DNA of 64,000 bases. It comes from Acinetobacter gyllenbergii CIP 110306 = MTCC 11365. Its GTDB lineage: Bacteria > Pseudomonadota > Gammaproteobacteria > Pseudomonadales > Moraxellaceae. The translations under genes were made by a program, and so were the position numbers. The notes under the pieces are model-generated. The model was given only the letters and a program-made list of their open reading frames with translations. It did no database searches and had not been told where the DNA came from. Location of the stretch: NCBI RefSeq assembly GCF_000413855.1, contig NZ_ATGG01000007.1, forward strand, positions 1 through 64,000, given 5' to 3'. Below are positions 25,451 through 33,943 of this stretch, piece by piece; position 1 is the stretch's first letter, and the number at the start of each line of letters is the position of its first letter.

Positions 25451-25879
25451 TTAGATGTCCAAAACTTGTGGCTGTTGAGCAGTATGAGGATGCTCAGTAC
25501 CAGCGTACACTTTCATTTTTTTGATCATTGCATAACCAAGAGGACCTTTTGGTAACATACCTTTAACAGCTTTTTCTAAAACTGCTTCAGGTTTGTGAGC
25601 AATTAACTTCTCGAAGTTAGTCTCACGGATACCACCAGGGAAACCAGTATGGCGATAATATTTCTTATCAAGCGCTTTTTTACCAGTCACTTGAACGTGT
25701 TCAGCATTGATCACAACGATGTAGTCACCAGTGTCAACGTGAGGAGTATAAGAAGTCTTGTGCTTACCGCGTAAACGACGAGCGATTTCAGTCGCAAGGC
25801 GACCTAAAGTTTTGCCAGAAGCATCAACAACATACCAGTCGTGTTGAACTTCAGCTGGCTTAGCGCTGAGAGTTTTCAT
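25451..25879 (-). CDS. rplM: 50S ribosomal protein L13
   Basis: A 142-aa L13 with [50 protein letters not shown] and [19 protein letters not shown]. First gene of the rplM-rpsI operon. In E. coli L13 represses this operon by binding its mRNA leader; the hairpin at 25904-25929 lies in the equivalent place. Confidence 0.97.
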   Translation of the reverse strand: MKTLSAKPAEVQHDWYVVDASGKTLGRLATEIARRLRGKHKTSYTPHVDTGDYIVVINAEHVQVTGKKALDKKYYRHTGFPGGIRETNFEKLIAHKPEAVLEKAVKGMLPKGPLGYAMIKKMKVYAGTEHPHTAQQPQVLDI

Positions 25880-25903
25880 TTAAACCACTACCTATTATAG
25901 TTG

Positions 25904-25929
25904 GTTTGGACGGTGAAATCTGTCCAAAC
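25904..25929 (-). promoter_or_regulatory. Hairpin in the rplM leader
   Basis: An 8-bp stem GTTTGGAC / GTCCAAAC with a 10-base loop, about 25 nt upstream of the rplM start on the minus strand. It is followed by sequence too short in U to terminate. It may be the L13 autoregulatory element; this is inferred from position. Confidence 0.45.
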
Positions 25930-26146
25930 AAAAGGAGACCGAATTCTACACGGTTTTATAAAAGCACACAAGAAAAATTAGCCTGAGACGCCAGAATTTG
26001 CTGCAATGTGACCGATTTGGGAACTAAGGCGCCCTTTATTGATGGCAACATTATTTGCCTTGTGAGAGCGTTTGATTTGTCCTATTATTTTTCTAGCAAA
26101 TGTTTGAAATAAATAGAAGTATTAAGCTTTTCTGCTGGGGAATTTG

Positions 26147-26779
26147 ATGCGGTTGTCGTTTTCTACAAAAATTGTTGTCGTCACCTTATTGATCGGCGTT
26201 TGTTCAACACAAACTAATGCACGACGACTTTACAAATGGGTAGATCAGACCAGTGTGACCAACTATTCTGAATTTCAACCCAAAGAGGGAACCAGTCGTA
26301 AACTTGAGGTGCTGGAAAGTCGAGGCAATGACCATGTAGACCCAGCGATGGCTGTCACTACAGAAATGAAAGCGATTGAAATTCCTGTTGACCAAATGAA
26401 TCTGCAAGGACAAAGCTCAAATACAGCGGCGCAAGTGGTTCAACCTGCAACCGCACAGACCGTGGTCAAGCAAGGGTCAATCGCAGCGCCATATATACGC
26501 CCAGTCAATACAGTGGTTGCGCCAACGACTGTAGAGAAGAAAGAACCTCAACAGTCACAAGCAGCGACCACCGTTGAAAAGAAAGAAGTTGTTAATAATC
26601 CATTGGCAGATAAAGCTGCCAGTGCTGTTGTGGTTACTGAGAAAAAAGAAGAAGCAGTGGTGGTACAGGCTGAGAAAAAAGTACAGCCCAAGATCAATCC
26701 ATGGACACGTAAGGTTGAGTTCGTACCTTCTAATCTTGTTCCGCAAAACCTGTCTAAAGCACCGCCAACTGAGCGCTGA
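26147..26779 (+). CDS. DUF4124 domain periplasmic protein
   Basis: A 210-aa secreted protein. Signal peptide to about residue 25 (FSTKIVVVTLLIGVCSTQTNA). A DUF4124 segment follows, RRLYKWVDQTSVTNYSEFQP. The remainder is low-complexity, with repeated VEKKE and VVxxEKK units rich in Val, Lys and Gln, likely disordered and possibly cell-wall spanning. I chose ATG 26147, with GGGG 6 nt upstream, over the TTG just before it. Function unknown. Confidence 0.72.
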   Translation: MRLSFSTKIVVVTLLIGVCSTQTNARRLYKWVDQTSVTNYSEFQPKEGTSRKLEVLESRGNDHVDPAMAVTTEMKAIEIPVDQMNLQGQSSNTAAQVVQPATAQTVVKQGSIAAPYIRPVNTVVAPTTVEKKEPQQSQAATTVEKKEVVNNPLADKAASAVVVTEKKEEAVVVQAEKKVQPKINPWTRKVEFVPSNLVPQNLSKAPPTER

Positions 26780-26844
26780 GGTATCTGCTTGATTGAGCGG
26801 GTAAAATAATGTTTTATGAGCGTGAATCCAAATAAAGAAGAGTC

Positions 26845-27198
26845 ATGATATTGCGCGTTAAACAGTTTTTTTGGGGCTGTCTATTCGGTTTTGTAGCAAC
26901 CTATGTGGTGCTGGTGACCTCGTTCTGTAGTTATTACGGTTTCAGTGGTATGGTTGGTGTGGCTTTAGTGAGTATGTTCATGCATTTCACTCCTTTTCCA
27001 TATCTGCTTTATTTCGCAGGTGGACTGATTTTTTTATTCATCCCGGCACAGCGTTTTCCCCATATTCATCGTCAGCTGTGGAAATGGCTTTTTATTGCCA
27101 TTGTTGTGGCGGTGCTTTTAATTTTCTTTTCAGAAATTGCCCATCAGCTCGGCTGGTTAAATGCCGAGTTTCATCTGCCACGAAAAGCTGAAGACTAG
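26845..27198 (+). CDS. Small inner-membrane protein
   Basis: A 117-aa membrane protein with three hydrophobic segments, near residues 8-28, 38-65 and 80-98. It is short, with a basic N-terminus (MILRVKQFFWG) and a charged C-terminal tail (HLPRKAED). AAAGAAGAG precedes the start. No family or function was recognised. It is 65 bp after the DUF4124 gene. Confidence 0.65.
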   Translation: MILRVKQFFWGCLFGFVATYVVLVTSFCSYYGFSGMVGVALVSMFMHFTPFPYLLYFAGGLIFLFIPAQRFPHIHRQLWKWLFIAIVVAVLLIFFSEIAHQLGWLNAEFHLPRKAED

Positions 27199-27417
27199 AT
27201 TTCTGACCGGAAACATTGCGAAGTTTATATAACCTTAAGTTAGGCACTTTTTCGACAGGATTTTACGAATTTACAATGCGGTGCGATGACATTTTCTTTT
27301 GCATTGGTTCGAGAGCATAGACAGGGATGGCGTTTAAACTATATTTATAAAAATGTAGGCTATACTGTATTTCGATTTTGGTTACACTAGAGCGAATCAA
27401 AAAGATTGGCGATACCT

Positions 27418-28392
27418 ATGCTCCCTTTATATGTCACTTCAGGTGAACCTGCAGGAATTGGCCCAGACATCTGCCTGAGTTTGGCAGCGCGTATCGATGA
27501 ACGCCCTGTGGTTGTGCTTGCCGATATGCAGATGTTGCAGCAACGCGCCAATCTTTTAGGTATTGATGTTGAACTGATTGCTTATCAAGGACAGACTGAA
27601 TCTAGTTTGCAGGGACAACTTTTTGTTGAGCATGTGCCTTTATCCAACACAGTTTTTTTAGGGCAGCTAGATTCAGCCAATGCCGCTTATGTGTTGGAAC
27701 AATTACGTCGTTCAGCCGATTATGCGATGTCAGGTCAGAGTGTGGGTGTGGCTACAGCGCCTGTACAGAAATCAATTATCAATGACGCAGGTATCGCATT
27801 TAGCGGACATACCGAATATTACCAAGAGTCCGCAGGTGTGGATCGTGTGGTAATGATGCTGGCAACGAAAACATTAAGGGTTGCCTTAGCGACGACACAC
27901 TTACCCTTGCGGGATGTGCCTGATGCCATTACTAAAGATCGTTTGCAGCAAGTGATTGATATCCTCATTCACGACTTGAAAAGCAAATTTAAAATCACTG
28001 CCCCTCGTATTTTAGTCTGTGGTCTGAATCCGCATGCAGGTGAGGATGGTTATTTAGGTCGAGAAGAAATCGAAATCATTAATCCTGTGCTGGAAAGTTA
28101 TCGCGCACAGGGGATTAACATGAGTCTCAGTTTACCTGCGGATACCTTGTTTACCCCAGAAAATCTAAAAGATGCCGATGCTGTTTTAGCGATGTATCAC
28201 GATCAAGGTCTACCTGTGTTAAAATCACAAGGCTTTGGTGAAGCAGTTAACATTACATTAGGCTTGCCCTTTATTCGAACTTCGGTCGATCATGGTACAG
28301 CACTTTCTCTTGCAGGCACTGGACAGGCAAAAGCATCAAGCTTGCATGTCGCAGTGGATTTAGCCTTATCTATGGCCTATACATCGATATAA
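27418..28392 (+). CDS. pdxA: 4-hydroxythreonine-4-phosphate dehydrogenase
   Basis: A 324-aa PdxA, which oxidises 4-phosphohydroxy-L-threonine in the DXP-dependent pyridoxal phosphate pathway. Seen: LYVTSGEPAGIGPDI at the start, the divalent-metal histidines in FSGHTEYYQE, LNPHAGEDGYLGREE, and YHDQGLPVLKSQGFGEAVNI, and the C-terminal TSVDHGTALSLAGTG. I chose ATG 27418, which fits PdxA N-termini; a TTG at 27406 is the alternative and neither has a strong binding site. The pdxA-rsmA-apaH neighbourhood is typical, here with a lipoprotein gene inserted. Confidence 0.92.
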   Translation: MLPLYVTSGEPAGIGPDICLSLAARIDERPVVVLADMQMLQQRANLLGIDVELIAYQGQTESSLQGQLFVEHVPLSNTVFLGQLDSANAAYVLEQLRRSADYAMSGQSVGVATAPVQKSIINDAGIAFSGHTEYYQESAGVDRVVMMLATKTLRVALATTHLPLRDVPDAITKDRLQQVIDILIHDLKSKFKITAPRILVCGLNPHAGEDGYLGREEIEIINPVLESYRAQGINMSLSLPADTLFTPENLKDADAVLAMYHDQGLPVLKSQGFGEAVNITLGLPFIRTSVDHGTALSLAGTGQAKASSLHVAVDLALSMAYTSI

Positions 28393-28449
28393 CTGATGAA
28401 TTAAAAAAGAACATAATTGAGTGTTGATATGAGTTTTGCTTTGGAGCAG

Positions 28450-29298
28450 ATGAAACACATCCGCTTTGCTGGTGTGCAATGGCTTTGCATGAGTCGGATC
28501 ACTAAATTTGCTATGATGCTGGCGGCATTTATGTTGTCAGCCTGTTCTTCTACTCGGGTTGAACATAGTCTTTACGACTTAAAGATTCTATCATTGCAAA
28601 TTCCACGACAATCGGCAGATGTTGTCGTCTATGCTAGCCCAACAGGCGTAGAGAGCCTAAAACGGAGTCAGGAGAAATTTAATCTGGCTTTGGATGCTAT
28701 GAACGCAAAATATCCGAATCATAACGGTATGAATAAAATTCTCAAGGATGCGAGTACAATCAATGCTAATATTGATTTGCTTGTGAAGCATCAAGACCAG
28801 ATTGAAGCCTTACAAAATTTCGATTTATACCTACAGGAAAATATTCCTGAAATTCAGGCTGAATATAATCTGCTGACCGATCATCTAACGCGATTAAACT
28901 ATCCGTCATCTCAAGTCATTATCGCAAAAAACCAAGTTTTTGTAGCTGAGCGTATTCTTCGCTCAATGCATAAAGTAACTCTGGGGGATAAGCATCTTGT
29001 TGAGAATATAGATGATTTTTTTGCTGATCTGGAAACATTTAATCTTTACCTAGAAGCACAGCTCAAAGGGAATCCTGAATTAGGTGTGACGCGTGTTAAA
29101 GATGTGGAAGGGCGTGAGAGTTTGTTGTCAATTCAAGAGAGTACTCAGGAAATCTTGGCATCTAGAGAGCTTAATCTACTGAGTAAACGAGAATTTCTTT
29201 CCATGGTCTATAAAGCTGCTAGAGAAAATTTGACCAAGTCAGATGAACTTTTTAATGGTCTGAATGAATTAATGCTTAATACGCAATCAGGGCAATAA
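28450..29298 (+). CDS. Lipoprotein with PilJ-type helical domain
   Basis: A 282-aa predicted lipoprotein. The lipobox is MLSAC, about residue 32 from the chosen start. The mature part is all helical (SLYDLKILSLQIPRQSADVV, EALQNFDLYLQENIPEIQAEY, VAERILRSMHKVTL) and reminds me of the N-terminal sensory domain of PilJ-like pilus chemotaxis receptors, without any signalling domain. GGAG precedes ATG 28450; ATG 28489 would give a shorter signal and is also possible. It separates pdxA from rsmA. Function unknown. Confidence 0.6.
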   Translation: MKHIRFAGVQWLCMSRITKFAMMLAAFMLSACSSTRVEHSLYDLKILSLQIPRQSADVVVYASPTGVESLKRSQEKFNLALDAMNAKYPNHNGMNKILKDASTINANIDLLVKHQDQIEALQNFDLYLQENIPEIQAEYNLLTDHLTRLNYPSSQVIIAKNQVFVAERILRSMHKVTLGDKHLVENIDDFFADLETFNLYLEAQLKGNPELGVTRVKDVEGRESLLSIQESTQEILASRELNLLSKREFLSMVYKAARENLTKSDELFNGLNELMLNTQSGQ

Positions 29299-29316
29299 AT
29301 TTATGTGGAGAATTTT

Positions 29317-30129
29317 ATGTATCAAATTAATGCCCTAAACCCTAAAGATGAAGGGCATCAGGCTCGAAAACGTTTTGGTCAAAACTTCTTACATGATCAA
29401 CGTGTGATTGCTAAAATTGTACGCTCAGTGAATCCGCGTGCGGGCGAAAATATTGTCGAAATCGGACCAGGTTTGGCGGCATTGACTTCACCTTTGATTG
29501 GCGAGTGTGATGCGTTGACCGTGGTTGAGCTAGATCGCGATTTGGCTGCTGGTTTACCGGGTCGTGTGCCGCATCCTGAACGTTTGACCATTATTGAAGC
29601 TGATGCTTTAAAATACGACTTCACTCAGTTGTTCCAAGAAGGTCGCCCACTTCGTGTGGTGGGGAACTTACCCTATAATATTTCAACGCCTTTGTTATTC
29701 CATCTCTTGGAGTTTGGTGACAAAGTGAAAGACATGCACTTCATGTTGCAAAAGGAAGTGGTTGATCGTATTACGGCAACACCAAACACCAAAGAATATG
29801 GCCGTTTATCGGTGATGATCCAGTATTACTGTAAGCCTACTTTCTTGTTTGAAGTGCCACCAGGCTCATTTAATCCGCCACCAAAAGTGACGTCAGCGGT
29901 TTTCCGTTTAGAACCCTATGACACTAAACCGATTGTGGCAAAAAATGAGAAAGCATTGGCGCGTTTAGTGGGGCATGTGTTTACCCAACGTCGTAAGACC
30001 TTACGTAATAGCTTAAAAGGCATGTTGGTTGAAGATGGCTTTGAGAAAGCGGGTGTAGATCCAATGGCACGTCCAGAAACGCTGAGCTTGGCTGATTTTG
30101 TTGCGCTTTCTGATCAGATGGTGGCTTGA
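29317..30129 (+). CDS. rsmA: 16S rRNA dimethyladenosine transferase
   Basis: A 270-aa RsmA (KsgA), which dimethylates two adjacent adenines in the 3' hairpin of 16S rRNA. Seen: ARKRFGQNFLHD at the start, the SAM-binding IVEIGPGLAALT, the catalytic NLPYNIS, and FNPPPKVTSAVFRL in the C half. ATG 29317 has GGAG 6 nt upstream, while the GTG at 29305 lacks a binding site. Its stop overlaps the apaH start (TGATG). Confidence 0.95.
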   Translation: MYQINALNPKDEGHQARKRFGQNFLHDQRVIAKIVRSVNPRAGENIVEIGPGLAALTSPLIGECDALTVVELDRDLAAGLPGRVPHPERLTIIEADALKYDFTQLFQEGRPLRVVGNLPYNISTPLLFHLLEFGDKVKDMHFMLQKEVVDRITATPNTKEYGRLSVMIQYYCKPTFLFEVPPGSFNPPPKVTSAVFRLEPYDTKPIVAKNEKALARLVGHVFTQRRKTLRNSLKGMLVEDGFEKAGVDPMARPETLSLADFVALSDQMVA

Positions 30130-30968
30130 TGTCTAAGCGCTATAACTACGTTATTGGTGATGTACAAGGCTGTTTCGAAGCACTGAAAGCATTGCTCAAA
30201 GAAATCCGTTTTGATCCAGACCAAGACTTTTTATGGTTTGCGGGTGATCTGGTTGCACGTGGTGAAAACTCGGTGGGCGCATTACGCTTTATTAAAAAGC
30301 TGGCTGATCGTGGCGCTGCAGCAACCGTACTGGGTAATCATGACCTGACCTTGATTGCTTGTGCACGCGGGTTTAAAAAGGCCAAAGACAAAGATCATAC
30401 CCAAGAAGTAATTGATGCGATTGATGGTGATGAGCTGATTGATTGGTTGCGTAAACAGCCATTGAGCTTATCTCCGAATGCACAGACCTTGATTACTCAT
30501 GCAGGTGTACCTTGTATCTGGAATACCGAAAAAACGGTGACATTGGCACAAGAAGTCCAGCAGGTAGTGGGTCATGATGATCTCTCGGTTTTGGATGGTT
30601 TTCTTGCCGAGATGTATGGTTCACAACCTGATCTATGGTCAGATGAGCTGACGGGTATGGCTCGCTTACGCTGTATTACCAATTATCTGACCCGTATGCG
30701 TTTAACTGACGCAGCAGGCCGTTTAGAATTTGATTTTAAAGATGCTTTAGATGCACCGATGCCAGTAGGTTTTCAGCCATGGTTTGAGTTTGAAAGTCAG
30801 GCAGCACAAAGTCATCAATTGATTTTCGGACATTGGGCAGCTTTGCAGGGCAAGACCATTAGCGCTCAAATTCAAAATGTTGATGGTGGCTGTGTTTGGG
30901 GGCAGCAATTGATGGCATTTCGTTTGGAAGATCAACACATGTTTGCGGTGGATAATCCTTTGGCTTGA
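30129..30968 (+). CDS. apaH: Diadenosine tetraphosphatase
   Basis: A 279-aa symmetrical Ap4A hydrolase of the metallophosphoesterase family. It has the metal-binding sequence YVIGDVQGCFE (GDxxG), then WFAGDLVARGENS (GDxxxRG), then VLGNHDLTL (GNHD), a histidine in ITHAGVP, and the C-terminal LIFGHWAAL. It cleaves Ap4A to two ADP. The start overlaps the rsmA stop, so the two are translationally coupled. Confidence 0.95.
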   Translation: MSKRYNYVIGDVQGCFEALKALLKEIRFDPDQDFLWFAGDLVARGENSVGALRFIKKLADRGAAATVLGNHDLTLIACARGFKKAKDKDHTQEVIDAIDGDELIDWLRKQPLSLSPNAQTLITHAGVPCIWNTEKTVTLAQEVQQVVGHDDLSVLDGFLAEMYGSQPDLWSDELTGMARLRCITNYLTRMRLTDAAGRLEFDFKDALDAPMPVGFQPWFEFESQAAQSHQLIFGHWAALQGKTISAQIQNVDGGCVWGQQLMAFRLEDQHMFAVDNPLA

Positions 30969-30987
30969 TCAGCCTGTAATCTCTTTT

Positions 30988-31024
30988 AAATGCCCATTTT
31001 CATATTGAAATCGGGCATTTTTTA
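30988..31024 (+). terminator. Terminator after apaH
   Basis: Stem AAATGCCC / GGGCATTT with an AT-rich loop followed by T-rich sequence, 20 nt after the apaH stop. Confidence 0.75.
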
Positions 31025-31032
31025 TTTTCTGA

Positions 31033-31050
31033 CTGTCAAAAAACTGTCAT
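31033..31050 (+). promoter_or_regulatory. Pho box (PhoB-binding site)
   Basis: CTGTCAAAAAACTGTCAT has two 7-bp direct repeats (CTGTCAA and CTGTCAT) separated by AAAA, the 11-bp periodicity of PhoB boxes. TTAAAG, a plausible -10, begins 10 nt after it, the spacing found at E. coli phoA. It is 44 bp upstream of the glycosyltransferase start. Confidence 0.8.
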
Positions 31051-31094
31051 AGACTGATCATTAAAGTGTCAAATAATGTTTTTAAGCTGAAAGC

Positions 31095-32396
31095 ATGAAA
31101 ATAACGACACAAATGGATGGCGATATGCAAAGTACATACGCGACATCTCTATTCAAGCAAGAGTTTCCTGAAAATTTTAAATTTTACTTTAAAAGGAAAC
31201 AACTCAAAAATAAACAAGATGAATTGTCTGAGCTTCGTGATCTGGTTCGTCCCCGTCTCCGAATCGCCATTGTAACCGAAACATGGCCACCAGAAATCAA
31301 TGGCGTGGCGCTGTCGATGATGCAGTTGTGCCAAGGTTTGCAACGACTTGGACATAAGATTCTATTGGTACGACCAACCCAAAAAGCAGTCTGTACCGAA
31401 TTTCACCCCGAACAAGAATGTTTGGTCATGTCACAGCCGATTCCGAAATACCCAAGTATTCAGTTCGGTTGGCCGCAATATATTAAAGTGTCTAAAGCCT
31501 TTGAAAAATTTGCGCCAGATGTGGTGCATATTGTGACTGAAGGGCCTTTGGGTTTAACCGCCTTACAAGCAGCGAAATCAAGGAAAATCGCAGTTTCCAG
31601 TGGTTTTCATTCTGCCTTTCATGACTTTAGCCGCTTCTTTGACTTAGCTTTCTTGGTTAAGCCGATTCAGCGCTATTTAACGTGGTTTCATAACAGTACT
31701 GATGTGACCTGTGTGCCAAGTCAATATACCGAACAAGCTTTACGTGGCTTCGGTGTGACTTGCCCATTGGTGGTGGTTGGACGCGGTGTAGATACCGAAA
31801 AATTTTCACCTAAGCATCGTTCACAACAGCTCCGCCAACAATGGGGTGTCGATGCTGATACCCGAGTGATGCTGTATGTCGGGCGCTTATCACCTGAAAA
31901 AGAAGTCGACGTGCTGATCAAGAGCTTTCACGCATTACAGGCCCAACAAGGCAAAAATAGCAAATTTGTGATTGTCGGTGATGGCCCAGATCGTGTCCGT
32001 CTGGGCAAGATGGCACAATCAGATGACATTATTTTCATGGGCAGTCTGAGTGGTCGTGAACTCTCAGCCGCGTATGCCAGTGCTGATGTATTTGCCTTTG
32101 CCAGCCAAGCCGATACGTTTGGAAATGTGGTCTTAGAAGCAATTGCCAGCGGCTTAGCGGTGGTGGCTTATGATTATGTCTGCGCCCATCAGCATGTACA
32201 ACCGAATGTCACTGGTTGGTTGAGCCCATTGGGACAAACAGATCATCTCATTCAATCGATTTGCCAATTACCTGCCTTGCCGCAATTACGACAAATGGGC
32301 TTATTGGCCAGTGACAGTGTGCAGCAAAGTAGCTGGCAGTTTCCCGTACAACAATTAGAACAAGCATTGTATCAAGTCGTGAGGAGTCTCCCATGA
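31095..32396 (+). CDS. Glycosyltransferase family 4 (MgtA-like)
   Basis: A 433-aa retaining GT-B glycosyltransferase. The acceptor domain begins RLRIAIVTETWPPEINGVAL near residue 54. The donor domain carries VVGRGVDTEKFSP, MLYVGRLSPEKEVDVLIKSF, FVIVGDGPDR and the E-x7-E motif in FGNVVLEAIASGLAVVAYDY. The nearest relatives I recall are alpha-mannosyl or alpha-glucosyl transferases acting on diacylglycerol. There are about 50 extra N-terminal residues; ATG 31125 is a possible later start. With the Pho box upstream and a PAP2 gene downstream, it may make a phosphorus-free glycolipid (inference). Confidence 0.85.
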   Translation: MKITTQMDGDMQSTYATSLFKQEFPENFKFYFKRKQLKNKQDELSELRDLVRPRLRIAIVTETWPPEINGVALSMMQLCQGLQRLGHKILLVRPTQKAVCTEFHPEQECLVMSQPIPKYPSIQFGWPQYIKVSKAFEKFAPDVVHIVTEGPLGLTALQAAKSRKIAVSSGFHSAFHDFSRFFDLAFLVKPIQRYLTWFHNSTDVTCVPSQYTEQALRGFGVTCPLVVVGRGVDTEKFSPKHRSQQLRQQWGVDADTRVMLYVGRLSPEKEVDVLIKSFHALQAQQGKNSKFVIVGDGPDRVRLGKMAQSDDIIFMGSLSGRELSAAYASADVFAFASQADTFGNVVLEAIASGLAVVAYDYVCAHQHVQPNVTGWLSPLGQTDHLIQSICQLPALPQLRQMGLLASDSVQQSSWQFPVQQLEQALYQVVRSLP

Positions 32397-32434
32397 CCGC
32401 GACTTAAGCTACTCTCAAAAAGAGGAGAAATCGT

Positions 32435-32986
32435 ATGAATTTTCAAAATGCAAAAATAAAAATACTCGATTTAGATTTAAAGGGCTGTGTTTACCTCAAT
32501 CATCTGTCTCAGTCACAACGAATCGCTTTATTTTTTAAAACGATCAGTCGTTTGGGGGATGGGCCATTTTGGTATGTGATGTTGTTGTCTGTATGGGCAA
32601 TGCAAGGTCTGGCATACGGGCTGCAAATATTGTATGTGATTGCGGCAGGCTCTGTCGGAACCTTGATCTATAAGTTTTTGAAAAACAAAACCACACGACC
32701 GAGACCGTATCAAGTACATCAGGTGATTGTCTTGGGCGAGCGACCGTTGGATCACTTTAGCTTTCCATCAGGTCATACTTTACATGCGGTCATGGTGACG
32801 ATCACATTGGGCTATATTCAACCCTTATTATTGTTATTGATGCTGCCATTTACGATTTTGGTTGCCTTATCTCGAATGGTACTCGGCTTGCATTATCCAA
32901 GTGATGTGATTGTGGGGGCGATGATAGGTGCATCGGTTGCCAGTGGCATTATCTTATTGGCTCCAACGGCCAATATCGCTTTATAA
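32435..32986 (+). CDS. PAP2-family membrane phosphatase
   Basis: A 183-aa PAP2 superfamily protein with about five hydrophobic segments. The three catalytic motifs are complete: K83-x6-R90-P91 (KNKTTRPRP), P111-S-G-H114 (PSGHT) and S146-R147-x5-H153-x3-D157 (SRMVLGLHYPSD). Such enzymes dephosphorylate phosphatidic acid, phosphatidylglycerophosphate or undecaprenyl pyrophosphate. AGAGGAGAAA precedes the start, 38 bp after the glycosyltransferase, so both probably share the Pho-box promoter. In that setting phosphatidate to diacylglycerol would fit. Confidence 0.88.
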   Translation: MNFQNAKIKILDLDLKGCVYLNHLSQSQRIALFFKTISRLGDGPFWYVMLLSVWAMQGLAYGLQILYVIAAGSVGTLIYKFLKNKTTRPRPYQVHQVIVLGERPLDHFSFPSGHTLHAVMVTITLGYIQPLLLLLMLPFTILVALSRMVLGLHYPSDVIVGAMIGASVASGIILLAPTANIAL

Positions 32987-33082
32987 GGTGTTTTATCTTG
33001 AATTTAGTGACAGAACACTATCTCTTAATTTGTATGATTTGTTAAAGTACGCTCAATTACACTCATTTATTTAGGTTGTCAT

Positions 33083-33283
33083 ATGGGCTTACGTTGGACA
33101 GATACGATTGATATTGCGATTGAACTCACCGAAGCGCACCCAGATGTAGATCCACAATGGATTCGTTTTACCGATTTACATGCATGGGTATGTGCTTTGC
33201 CTGACTTTAGTGATGACCCAAATAAGTCAACTGAAGGTTTGCTTGAAGCCATTCAAATGGCATGGCTAGATGAAGTTCGTTAA
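33083..33283 (+). CDS. iscX: Fe-S cluster assembly protein IscX
   Basis: A 66-aa IscX of normal length: GLRWTDTIDIAIELTEAHPD, then FTDLHAWVCALPDFSDDP and EAIQMAWLDE. It is a small acidic, winged-helix frataxin-like partner of IscS that modulates cysteine desulfurase activity. Here it stands alone, away from an isc operon, before ndk. Confidence 0.94.
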   Translation: MGLRWTDTIDIAIELTEAHPDVDPQWIRFTDLHAWVCALPDFSDDPNKSTEGLLEAIQMAWLDEVR

Positions 33284-33322
33284 AAATTCGTCAGAAAACG
33301 CTTAAGTTTTGCATATTCAAGC

Positions 33323-33350
33323 TGATTATTAGCGATGACATCGGTATAAT
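33323..33350 (+). promoter_or_regulatory. Candidate ndk promoter
   Basis: TATAAT at 33345-33350 with TGATTA at 33323-33328 as a weak -35 (spacer 16 bp). It lies 40 bp upstream of the ndk start, with AATAGGAG as the ribosome binding site. Confidence 0.45.
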
Positions 33351-33390
33351 GCGGCAAATTTTTTAGTTTAAACCATAATAGGAGTCAATC

Positions 33391-33822
33391 ATGGCGATTG
33401 AACGTACTTTATCTATCGTAAAACCAGATGCAGTTTCTAAAAACCACATCGGCGACATCTTTGCTCGTTTCGAAAAATCAGGTTTGAAAATTGTTGCAAC
33501 TAAAATGAAACACCTTTCTCAAGCTGATGCTGAAGGTTTCTATGCTGAGCACAAAGAACGTGGTTTCTTTGCTGACTTAGTTGCATTCATGACTTCTGGT
33601 CCAGTGGTTGTTTCAGTTCTTGAAGGCGAAAATGCAGTTCTTGCTCACCGCGAAATTTTAGGCGCTACAAACCCTAAAGAAGCTGCTCCAGGCACAATCC
33701 GCGCTGACTTCGCTGTAAGCATCGACGAAAACGCTGCTCACGGTTCTGACTCAGTTGCTTCTGCTGAGCGTGAAATCGCTTACTTCTTTGCTGATAACGA
33801 GATTTGCCCACGCACTCGTTAA
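33391..33822 (+). CDS. ndk: Nucleoside diphosphate kinase
   Basis: A 143-aa NDK of normal length. It begins [20 protein letters not shown], and the active-site histidine lies in [16 protein letters not shown] near residue 117. It transfers gamma-phosphate between nucleoside triphosphates through phospho-His. The codon choice looks like that of a highly expressed gene. It is followed by a terminator, so rlmN has its own promoter. Confidence 0.97.
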   Translation: MAIERTLSIVKPDAVSKNHIGDIFARFEKSGLKIVATKMKHLSQADAEGFYAEHKERGFFADLVAFMTSGPVVVSVLEGENAVLAHREILGATNPKEAAPGTIRADFAVSIDENAAHGSDSVASAEREIAYFFADNEICPRTR

Positions 33823-33837
33823 TCCAAAGTATTCAAG

Positions 33838-33870
33838 CCAGATAAGTGGTATACTACTTATCTGGTTTTT
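33838..33870 (+). terminator. Terminator after ndk
   Basis: A 10-bp stem CCAGATAAGT / ACTTATCTGG followed by a T run, 16 nt after the ndk stop. Confidence 0.92.
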
Positions 33871-33943
33871 TATTTTTTATAGATTGAGTTGTGCAAATAA
33901 TGCACGGCTATTTTTAGCGCTGATATTGTTTAGGTAAATGTAC

